DNA of 64,000 nucleotides, taken from contig JAHQIW010007148.1 of assembly GCA_019055375.1 (NCBI GenBank), forward strand, positions 62,001 to 126,000, written 5' to 3'. Source of the stretch: Parelaphostrongylus tenuis. Its lineage: Eukaryota; Nematoda; Chromadorea; Rhabditida; Metastrongylidae. This document shows, piece by piece, positions 35,701 through 47,700 of this stretch. The position numbers were made by a program, and so were the translations under genes. The notes below the pieces were generated by a model. The model was not told where the DNA came from. It was given only the letters and a program-made list of their open reading frames with translations, and did not search any database. Numbering within the stretch: position 1 is the first letter of the stretch; each line of letters opens with the position of its first letter.

Positions 35701-38700
35701 CGCCTTCCCATTGCATAAATGTATAAATTAAGACGACGAAATCTTCCTTTAGAGATCGCCACTGTAAAATTTTGTGATTAAGAATGATTTGTGATAACAC
35801 ATGGTTTTTGGTTTATACCTCAGGAAAAAAAGAAGAATCTTGATAGTTGGATTTAGTGCACTAAATTTACTGAACACGGCAGTACACCTTAACAATACTA
35901 ATGGATTTTCTTTTGTTCTGTTCCTATCCGTCCTCGGTTAGATGCAATAAAATAAACCTTCATTTTTCTTCTCTCACTAAGGAACTCCTTAATGGTGGCT
36001 GAGATACATTGTTCCTGAGTGATCTACGCACTAGTCGCAGAATGCGCTTCATCTCAGGAGTGATTGTCGCACTTCAAGAGCCCGATTTGTGAAGCAACCA
36101 ATTTCCTGATCTCACAAAAACCACCAATTTTGTGCATGAAAATGCCAGAGTCTGACAGTCCTGAATTACTAAAGTCATGCTCGACCTCTTCTGCCGAAAA
36201 AAGATAACACAGCCTTAAGTTACAGCCTAAGCCACTTAAATGCTCGATCATTGGCGCTGATAAACGTTGCCAAATGACAATCTGAATAGGAGAGCCGGCT
36301 CCGCATGACACGTGAAGACGGGTCATCAAAGTAACTGTTCACTTGGGCGTACATATTTAGGTGTGTTTACGAAGAATTTGCGAAGTGTATGGTTCAATGT
36401 ACGATTTCGAAGGAAAGAACACTTAGTGAACGAGTTTTACTGATAGTTTTGTTGAGTAAGTTGTAGTTAGTTTATAGTCTGATAGGTAGTTGTAGTGATA
36501 GTGATAACTCGAGGAGAAGGAAGGAAAAGGGCAGTGGCCGAGTGGTTGTGATGCTCGCAGCTGAGCTTCACGAGGCTGATCCTCATCTTCTTCCCTACTA
36601 CTCTCCGGCAGTTAACAGGAACGACCTTTAGAACGCCACAGTCAAGCTATCCTCGAGATTGAAAGGAGATATTCTCAACCAGTGTTCTACGACTTCAAGA
36701 AGAAGGTAAAATACGAACTGATTGCTAAAAGTATTAGGATCCGCAAAGTGAAAAGAACTGTGAGGCGGATCAAATAAAGTGCTAAGAAAAGCTAGTCGCA
36801 CTGATAAATAGTTGTGCTAAAGGAAATTTATCGGATTTTCTTGAATATTTCAGAACGGCTCTCGTCCTTCACTGGTATGAGTGAAGATGTGAACGGTAGA
36901 ACGGAATGAGAGTGTGGAAGAAGCTTGTTCAACTTAAGTGATTATGCATATAAGAAAGCTAATTTTCTTCCACATTTTATAAACTTATTCTCATCTTTAA
37001 TTTAAAAGGTTACTTTATATAAAGGCAGACATGAAGCTAGAAGTGTATAATGAAGTTTGTTTTGCGTTTTTGATGGAAAATATGCAATTACTCACCCCAA
37101 TCCATCCAAACCGCTCTCCAGTTTCAATGATGGTTCTCTGTGATATAGTGCCACCGATACCGATGATAATCAGCCATCCCATGATTCCCGCAGTAGAAAA
37201 GATGACCTCCTAGAAGACAAAATCGATAGACGGTTGAGATTTTAATTTCAAGCGCATGGTCCGATTTTCTGAGAATCAGTCGCTTCGAAGATATCTGTCT
37301 CTCAAGAATAAAAGTTCTAAGTTCGAAACGAAAGCGTTTTTAGAAAAAGGGAATTGTTGGTACTTTTGGTCCCAACCTAATCCCATAAATGACGAACTCG
37401 AAAGGATCTTCAAAATCATGACTACAAAAGAGGGTGTGAGTGCTTGAAGCTCGTGACCATGTTTCAATGTTATTTCTCTACTGCAAAATTTCGTCTGCTA
37501 AAATTATAAAAATGGTTGATAGAAATTGAAAAATTATTAGCTGACCGATAGTGAGCAGTTGGTGAGAGGTGTCTCATCACCACGTTTGGCAAGCAGGAAG
37601 TACATGACAACGGAGACAATGCAGTAGAGAAGAGTTAGCGCCGAAACGATATAGATGAGCACAATCTCATAGTTGACAGAAATGTATGCCGTCACATAAG
37701 TCGGATCGAGTAGAATCAGTACAACGATTGTCAATAACTAAACGATAAGAGATGTTTTTACTTGTACACGCTGTAGACACATTTAGCCCATATGACCGTG
37801 AAATTTTTCCACATTTTGCTTCCTTTTCCTTTATCGTGATCGTCTTTTACTTCACTTGAATTACTATTTAAACGAGAAAATTTTATACATATTTGATCGA
37901 GAACGCTTTCGACAAATTCTCTTCACTTTTCAAATAAATAACAAATAATCAGAAACACTTTTTCATTGAAATTTTAAGAAGTTAGTAATTCTCCCTATTA
38001 TAAATTACTATGGTTTCTATTGCGTTATCATTAATCTATCAAACAAAAAAACTTCACTATATTAGAAGAACATTTATGATATATCACAATGAGAGCATGG
38101 GAACCAATAGAAATGCTCTAAAATGCTCAGTAAAATAGTGTTGTGTTGCTCAAAAATATATTTGAGAAATTCTGCTTTCTTTGCTGGTACATGATTTTTC
38201 ACTCTTTTGAAGAAATCATGACGTTATTATGTTATTAAAGCTTTCTTTTTTCTTTTTCATTCCAAAATTGGAAAAAGATAAGGAATCAAGACAAGGATAT
38301 AGCATAAGGGTTAAGATAAATATATGTGTCAACTGAAGTCTTATCTGTGTGCTTTACCCATTGTGGTTGGTGGTTTTCGAAACACACGATTTTCGAATTT
38401 TCTCGCTACCGCGATCCATTTTTTAATTCTTCTAAGATAGGGTCCTTGTGTTTTGTCCAGAATTTCGGCGGTCATTCAATAGCTTGAGCCCCGGCGATTT
38501 GAATACTGTACTTGACTGTTTAGAAAATCTTCTCACTGCGCTGTGGTAGCGGAAATGAAATTGAGTTTCGTACTTGACGCGCATTATCGCTCGTAGCCTC
38601 GTCATTTATTTGGTACTTTTTTCTTTTATCTCGTGGAAATTTCTAGTCTTTCCTAAGTTGTATTGCAGTAGAAATTTTAATCCCATCGTGTCGTGGCTTA

Positions 38701-41700
38701 AGGTTTGATTTTGATTTTGTATATTCAATTGAACCCGCTACTAAGCTCAAGTAGCCCAAAAACTCTTTCTGCACATCGGCTGCACTTGATCACTCTATCA
38801 ATCATCGACTACGCGGTGCTCAGACAACCCCTATCTTTCACAGAGAGCCAGTTGCTCAGCGATTCTTTTCTCTTATCTGGGAGCAAATAAAGAAAACGAC
38901 ACTTTTCGTTGAACCAGATACTTTTTAGAGTGTTAGTATTTATTCGAAAGCTTAAATCTTGGGGGATTGTTGTAAGTACTCGAGAAAGGGCCTTATTATT
39001 GCGCCTTTAGCATTCAAAATAGAACTATGCTCAACACCAGCTGTCTGCTTTTATTTTTATCACGCTTATAATTTGCTAGCTGCACGAAAAGCGAATAAGC
39101 GTGTAGAGGAAATGTTGAAATATCAGAGTAATACGTTTTATTCGGAAATTTTTTCGAAGCAAAGAAAAACCCTAAATTCAATAACATAAATCGCACTTCA
39201 CATGTTAATCGCGTCTGTTAGATTATTTATCGCGCGTTATCGATCCACAGGTAGTGCATACCCAACAAACAAGCGAATACGCGGCGCAGGTAAAGCTCAA
39301 CCTTATTTCATAGATATACTGCAGTGAGACGGTCTTTTGAGTGAATTAACCGAGCGTTGGAGTTGCCGAAAATTACGTCGTCCTGCGAGAACTACGTATA
39401 TGAGAAACACAGAACTTTCCTTGCTACAGCGCTTACAAACGCTTTTCAAAAAGCAAAATCATTTTTGGGTTCCATGCGATTAAGAGGAACAAATGAAAAA
39501 CCGACCTCATTCGATGGAAAATAGGAGTGTTAATAACCATTCGAAAGCTCAAACTTGTGGATAAGCCCGACGTTACCGTTCTTTGAAACACCCTTTTATA
39601 ACGCTGTAACATTCGAAATAAAATCTGCTTCATAGAACTGTTTTTTTCTCTCTTATCTCGCTTATATTTCGCTGGACAAAACTACTTTCCTAAAATGCTA
39701 GTACTCAGACTATAGGACAAGCTCAAAGAACTCAAATATGTGTTTACTCTTCAAAAAGTTCTCTTGATCTTTCACTTGTGCTTTGAACTTCGCCGGACAG
39801 AGTTCTTTCTTCAAATTATTGGTACACATCCGATAGCGTAATGTTTCCTGATTCCAGCGTTTTGTGTTTATTTCCTGGAAATACGGTTTAGCAGGGAAAA
39901 TAAGATCGAGTTTTACATTCTTGGCAAGTTTGTTTACAGGCCATTCGACAAGGCGAGGGCCGTCGCAAGGGGCGTAGCAGGAGCGGGGCGAGGCGGAACG
40001 GCCGATCTTTTGTTTTCAGTTGGCAATTTTTCCTCGACTTCGGAAAGAACTCCAGATAAAACAATTGATTAAGATACTACGAAAATTTCTTCACACATCG
40101 ATATGCTTTCGGCTTTCAGTGAGTTATAAGCGTGATAAAAATGAAAGCGGAAAGCGAGTGTATAACAAAGTATTTGATTTGATGGCTACAACGTCATAAA
40201 AGGGCGTTTTGAAAAACCGGCGACGTGGTGCTGTAGTCTCAAGTCTCAGCTTACGAATGGTTACTAACACTCCTATGAAAAGTTCTTCTCCAGCAAATGA
40301 GGTCGGTTTATCATTTGTTCCTTCATAATCAAAAAGAACTCATTTTTGAGTTCTTCGAGATTCAAGCTATCGAACGATTGCTAGCAGTATAAGGAAAGAG
40401 CTTTATGGTGTTAAACAAAAACGTGATAATGATTAGAAAAAAAGAGGGAGGTACGCTTAGAACACAATCTTATTTTTGAAAACTACCCCACTGTGAAAAC
40501 GCTCACCGACGGCTTCAAGCCCTCACTAGAAACGGGCATGTAAAGAAGTTTCCAAGCTTTAAGCTTTTGAATAATTACTAATACTTTCATAGATTGTTAT
40601 ATCCACCGAGAACTTCTCACTATTTATTTGTTCCCGGCTTACAAAAAGGAACCATCAACGACAACTAATACCAGCTTTACATCAACTCAGCAAAGGCTGT
40701 CCTTACGATTTACAAGTTGGCCTTTAGGTATTGTCCGTACGCCGAAGAAATTAGCAGTAGGCATCTACGTTTCCTGCCTCTCATGGTTTTAGACGCATCA
40801 TTTTCACTTGTGGTTTCAGCTGCATCTGGTTCGTCTTCGACTCAGGGGTGCCTGGTGGACACACCATCAATCTACAGTGATAAGAATAATATCACTAGGT
40901 AAATTCAAGACTAACGTTTACTTTTGTAAAATTTTAATCAAGGTTTTTACGTCGTTGCCTTCCTCTCTCAATGAAGATAGTGGCTAAGAACATGTCGCAA
41001 GGGAATATCAGGTATTCCAAGATGAAAGCTCTCGGCGATGACCAATTCTTGAGCGATGCACCAAGCGTTCTTGTTCAATTTCTAGCTTCCTTTGAGGTGA
41101 TTGAATGCATATCTGGCCATTACAATGATTCGCGGTGGCCTACTGACGATCGGTGTTGCTATTCTTCCAGACAATCTGGCACCAATTTACCGACCAAAAG
41201 AGATGGAAGGCTTAGTGAGCCATGAGCGCGGGATAGAACCACTGACCACATTTGCTACGCAGAGCACTTCTTATCAGTGTGTTAGACGCTCTCATCAAGG
41301 TAATGCGAGTGCAAATTCACTGCATAACATGCCAAGCGCAGAACTATATGACAATACAGCATAAAATATTGCTGCTTGAATTGTTTCAATAATGACTATA
41401 CAAAGTTGCACTATAGGTAGCTCTGAGTGGCAACCAGCTGTGGATGACGATTACTGATTGAAGGTAAGAAGTGAAAGTTGTGTATGACAACTCGACAGCT
41501 GTTGATTCTATATTAAAATTGAAAGCCCTATGTGAAAGTGTTGGATGTAGGTAGCAAAAAGATATTCTGACAGGTTTTACTTAAGATGTCTACATTCTTG
41601 GAAAGGATAAAGCTTTCGGTGTTGATCAAGTCTCGGTGGATGCGCCATGCATTCAACGCCGGTAAGAATCGTTTGAAGTGACTAAGCTTATCAGAGTTAT

Positions 41701-44700
41701 GCAATGGCTCATGGTAGTCTATCAATGTATGAAGTCAGTGCTTGCTATCCTCCTAGATGAGTCCATATCAATTTGCTCCCACGAGGGATGAAAGTCTTGT
41801 TGAGCCTTAGGTGTGGAATCGAGCCATCGACCACTTGTGTGTCACAAGGCACCTTCAAGCATTGAGCCACATGCGCCCGCACGTTGTACTATGTACAAAT
41901 CGCATATTTTGGGATGAATCGTTTCAGAGGTAGCGTATGAAATAATAGTAATCTTATAACTGGTTGTATTTTATATTTTATTGATAGATAAAATTTGATA
42001 AATATTCTGAAAGATAAACCGCGTGGAAACATCTTGATCGACGTATATTCCATATTTCTTCCGCCTTTTTGGAGAAGTAAATCAAAAAATTTTTCGTCGT
42101 TTAAGCAGTATGAGGTTCCTAATTACTTAATTCTAGTGTCAAAGCAGAAATTCTGCATCTATGATGCATATCCTCTTCAAATTGTCACTGTAAAGACTTG
42201 TTAAAGAAAATTCTTTGCAAACTAATTAACTCAGTTTAGCAGCTTTTCAAAGCTCACACTTGACTTGGCACTTTGTCGGGCAATCTATTAATTGAGTATA
42301 GTAGTGCGATAATAATATGAAAGCTCCATGTGATAAAATAATCAACTGAAAAGAAATGCATAGGAGTCAATGCAGTTCGACCTGCATGCATCTCCTTTTC
42401 CATGCATAGGGAAGTGCATCTCGGACGTTTTCGTGTTGACTTTTAGTAGTGAACTTTATCCATAGAGATTGATTTTTCCTAGTATGAAAAGACAGGTTAT
42501 GACTCAGCCCCACAATCACTTCAGTGAGGATCAACTTCCAAGATATCTACCTAGATGTTTAGCCTTTGAAGTGAAGGAGCCAGAAAAGGTCAGATCATTT
42601 CATTTGCCACTGTTGTTGCATCGTCATGACAGCGATACATATCACAATTCATAATCACCTGCCTTTCTTCGATTTCTCTAACCTCACACTTTTCCTGCAA
42701 GTGGATCAATTCTAGGTCGTAAAGCTCTTTTGACGATGTTATCAACGAGAGACCACGAGATTTGAGCCTTCAGTGAGAAGAAGAGTTTTCAACTCTTCAA
42801 TGAAGTCATCAAGCAGTATCTCGCCGATCTAGAAGTATGTATGTGTACTGATTGAAATGCTAGCCCAGCATCATCGTAAAGGATTCATGAAAAAATGCTA
42901 ATTCATCGCGTTCTTATCATCCATATAATCCACTGCGGCAAGGAATCTAAAACCACATCGTGGTTGAAACTGTCCAATTGGTATCGTAAAAGTAAAATAA
43001 TGTGCTATTCGACTATGATAAGTCGATTAAAATTGGTCAGCGATATGTTTCCAACAAATCTTTTGAAACTGCCATTGAGGTGCATCGCACCTGAGGGATT
43101 GCATTTGTTATTGATAAATACAACAGCGAGTTTTCGGAAATGAAGGTCGTTAAAGATACTCGCACATTGAAGCAATTCCAATTGTGAACTAGCATAACAA
43201 TCAATATGTATGCTTATGAGAATGTGTATGTAATTTGTAGACGGGTACAAGCCGCTTCGGTAAACACACTGGCACGAGGACGAGCGACTTCTATTTGCTT
43301 ACGCCTCTAGGCATGACATATACGAATTTCGTTCGTATCCCAACGATGAGATCAGGCTATTAATTGATTTTGGTACACAATTAATATCATTACGAAATTT
43401 CACTCGAGATTAACGAGTTCCACGTTTAATGAACACTAATGCTATCATCGTGACCTAATATTGACTACACGTGAAGGCTCATGATAATGAACCTATAACT
43501 GGGTCATATGTTGATGTTATAAAAAGTCGAAGTTGAAGACTGACTGATATTGGGACACGGTACACGGAAACCATAGGGTATAGTAGTAGATAAAGCGCGT
43601 GCTAGTGACGCAGTGGTTAGAGTTGCTCTATGATAGAGCTGATCGATCAGTTGGTGGTCGCTGGTTCGATCCCAGGCTGAAAACTCACTAAGCCTTCCAT
43701 TACTGTGGGGTAGGTGAACTGGTGCATAGCAGTACTGATGTGATTCATCGATAGGCCCCGCGAGTCACTGTAAAGACCAGATATGATTATCATCTCAAAC
43801 GAAGCTAAAAATAACATGAATGCATGGCGCATTCCTCAGAGACAGATCAATTCCAAGCGCTTTGTCCTTTATAATTTTTCCATGGAGCCTGCAACTAACT
43901 ACATAATTATTTCTAAAACGAAGGATGAGAAATAAGAGTGCGCATTGGGCATAAGTGTTGATGCCAGATCTTTTTGCTCTTCGACTCATTCCTATAATAA
44001 CAACGCATTCGAAATTCCTTGTATGTAATTAAATGATTAATTAATTGGAACGTTCTCGGTGTTGATCAATTCTTGAGCGGTGCGCCATGCTTTTGACTCC
44101 ATTAGGTTTCGTTAATGGGTAACTAAATGCATATCTGACATTTATAATGACTCGCGGAGGAATATCGATGTGCCAAATCAGAACTGCTATCGTCCTCGAC
44201 ATGTCTGCTAACACTTTGTCAACGGAAGGATGGAAGGAATGGTGAACCCGCGGCATTGGATCAAACCAACGACATCGTATGTATTGCAGGTCTCCTCTAA
44301 CCACTGGACTAGACGCGCTTCATGCATTTAGATCAAAGCAGAAAATTGGGATATACATTTTACATCCGCCCACTCAAAATTTGTGCATTAATACTAAAAA
44401 TAAAATTCTGAGGTTTATATTTCATGTATATTATAGCAAAGATGGTGAAAATTCTAATTAAAGTTAAGTGCTTCAAAAGGTGACTTATTGAATTACGCAT
44501 GAGTTTTGAGGAAAAAACTATTACAAATTCTCTAAAGTATTTGGTTTCGCTTCTCTCTTTTAATCATTAAGTAACATCTCAATAATAGACACGATCAAAG
44601 AAAAAGCTTCGCAAGTTACTGAAGAGTTTTCGTTACAACATGGCTTATGTATAGTTTAGTTGAATCGAAAGAGTAAAAATATAAAGGTACTAACTGACGT

Positions 44701-47700
44701 TAACCGTATACAAACTTTTGTGCTCACAAATCATTAAATCAATAAACTTACGACAATTACTACTTTTATAGCTGAGCAGATGAGCAACTGATTGGGGAAG
44801 GCCATCTTAGCAATCACACGCTTGGAGGGTGGCGCACGAGGATGCCGCCTTGACGACAACTGAGCTGAATCATTGCTGAGCAAACATTACGACTGCGTCT
44901 CCGCTCAGAACACATTCATCGAAGTGGTGACAGAATTTCCGATTACATAATCGATTTCCATTCGTAAGCACTCTAGGATTGAGGTCCAATGACTCTGGAG
45001 ACGATGATCTTTCTGATCCGAATCAGTGTGTGATATTATCGTCATCAGCTATAATTGCGACTTTCATTATGGAAACTGAAATATTAACGGAAGCGTTATG
45101 AATTCTTTGTAAAACAGGTGTAATTAGAAAGGTTTGTTCTAAGTCTACAGCGATAAATTCAAGAATACTCGTGGTATGAAGGGCGAGATCCATTCTTAGT
45201 GTTTGCATATAGAATGATAAAAGAACGATGAGTTCAGCAGTGTTACGATACTGACTGCTCCATTTTGAATGCCATCAGAGGAAATTGGAACGACCGCCAA
45301 CTAAACACCTCTGGAGGTCGCTGTATGTTTGATGATCATCTGGCTAACAGTCACTAGCATGATATGACAAATCTTTTATGAATGCTTAAACATGTGTAAG
45401 AATCACCAAATATTTTATAATACAAAAATTACAACTAGCTAGTTATAGGCTGTCGAATTGCGAAATTCGGCGCCATATGACAGCTAAATTGAAGACTACT
45501 CGTATATATTGGTTTACACCTTTCATTCGACTGCTTTTGAGACCTCGCTCAGAAACTATATAGTCTGATAACATATTTTGAGTTTTCTATGAGGTCTGCT
45601 ATTGGCACTTATACAGTGCAAGACACGTGTTTCGGCATTACAGCTTCGCCTCGTAAGTTGCACGGTGCCTTTCGGTTCAGACAATTCCACGGAGAGATGT
45701 CCTCTGTATATAGGAGCCGACACCGCACCATTTACATGCGCCGTTTGGTGGAAAGATTACCCAACGGCTAGTGTGTACACTAGATTGCTCAATGCTGGTA
45801 AAATATGATTGTCATACCTTTCATGTCCAGCGTTTGTGAGATCTTGCTCAAAGCAATATAATCTGATAACATGTTTCAAGCCAACTATGAGCAATCAAGT
45901 GTGCAATACTGGCCGATGGATGATCCTTTCACCAAACGGCACGTATAGTTTGATGTCGGCCCTTGTATACAGGGATTTCTCCCACAGAACTGACTGAAGC
46001 GAAAGGTACCGTGCAATTGCCGGGGCTGTAATGCCGAAACACGCGTCTTGAACAGTATAAGTACCTTAACAGACCTCATGAAGGGCTCAAAATATATTGG
46101 AAGATTCTAATGGCTTATCTTCCGAGCTATGCCTTGATTCCGGAATCCTTCTTTCCTATGTCGATTGATGCAGCTGTTTCATTAACTCTGATGAAACTGC
46201 GTTTGAATTGGGGAACAATCGTTAAACAATCATGATAAGTATGGTTAGGTTACGAGAATTTCACTTCCATAAAAATGGCATAGACTACGAGGTATATTCA
46301 TCATTTATGTTTTCGACCACCACATTATATTAAATCGATCATGGAGGATTTTATGATACATGAAGTGATATCAAGCATAAATTGAATGGGTAATACCTGT
46401 TGACCTGGTACGCAGCTGTTGTCATTGTAAGTGCAAAATTATATGGTTGCAAATGAATCTCATGCATGACCATGAATACCAACAGCGTGTAATCACATTG
46501 TTTAACTTTTATTTCGTGCCTATCCTTTTGTTATACCAATAGAATGTGATCGGTGCGCTAGTCTCCAAAAAAAAAAAAAAACGATCACTAAGTATTTTAC
46601 TCCAATTTGAATCGTATTATCCATGAAATCTTGATAATACTGAAAAAACGCCTAACACTGGTTGATTCGTAATAAACCCGTTAGCCACTAAAAAAGTCGC
46701 GGTTACAACAGAAAACTAGCAAATAGTCACAGCAGTGATTTTCAGTGGCTTGTTTCAGGATCGGTCCTTCTTGGCTTTTCTCCTAAGTTGAGCACAGAAA
46801 ATAATGTAAAATTTTTCAAGATCTGTTTGGGGTTGTTCCATACGAGAATCGATGGAGAGTTATAGACATTCATGTGGATCTTGACGCTCAACATGATTAA
46901 CAAAACATGCTGGAATTTTATTTTTCATGACTCCGCGTTGCAAAATATGTGAATCTTGATGCACCTTTCGTTTTGCTGGTTATTTGATATTCACCGTACA
47001 CGAAGGTACTGGAAATTTAGTATGGATTTGACTACAATCTGAGGATTTTACTCCATCATCGATGTCATTTAGTGTTGAGCCAAAGTTCGAGCGAAAAACT
47101 GATGCATACCGAAATTTCGAATTAGCTCCGCTAGAGCGTTCACGTCTCCACGGCAGACTTATCCTTTATTCTCGTTGCAATGACTATTGGAAACTTGAAT
47201 CCATGAGGGTCATCAATAAATGGATCTCATAGATTAGACTTTTAGATTATTCATAAACTGATATAATATCATACAATGATCAATATGTCCATTGGTTTCC
47301 CTATCTTCAGATACATACTGGTTAGAACATTCTTCCAATCTATATTTTGAAACTTGTTAACTCGTAACAACGAAAATGCTAGGATGCAAGCAGAACTTAG
47401 AACTTCTTATGTGCAGTGGACTCGGAAACGTCTATGATAGTCGTCAGAGAGAGTGCTCTTACGAAATATCATAGCGTAGCCCAATTTGTTCACATTTCCT
47501 TCGGTCAATTCACTAATTCATGAGATATCATGCAGTTTCGCTAGGATGTCGTCCACCTTCATCTGCCGACCAAAAAAATGCCAACTTTTTCACATCGAGC
47601 TAATCATCAGATGGCAACATATAGGATTTGCTGAATAGTGAGATGGTTAAAGTGATTGACAACGAAGTAACTTCATGTAGATATTTGACTGAACGACTTC

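Larger units (their letters stand above)
29787..37095 (-). other. MARVEL-like gene, intron 4, about 7.3 kb
   Basis: Contains the mariner foldback 30134-31037 with a nested family-5 element, the tRNA-like foldback 31330-31621 and its partial copy 31080-31215, SINE-A (31767-31936), SINE-B (32238-32340, 36529-36780), R1 copies across 32130-34060, and the family-4 ribozyme element 34664-35040. No host exon seen. Confidence 0.65.
37738..44751 (-). other. MARVEL-like gene, intron 2, about 7 kb
   Basis: R1 copies (38410-40640), four SINE-A copies (41020-41293, 41602-41878, 43594-43872, 44051-44319) and unassigned AT-rich DNA at 37740-38400, 41890-43590 and 44320-44750. No exon seen. Confidence 0.65.
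45556..46100. mobile_element. Foldback element, ribozyme family 2
   Basis: Left start gtctgataacatattttgag then tatgaggtctgct; right end acagacctcatgaagggctc then aaaatatatt. Ribozyme motifs at 45616-45663 (-) and 46011-46053 (+) face outward. A repeated central phrase gtctgataacat recurs near 45870. Confidence 0.65.
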
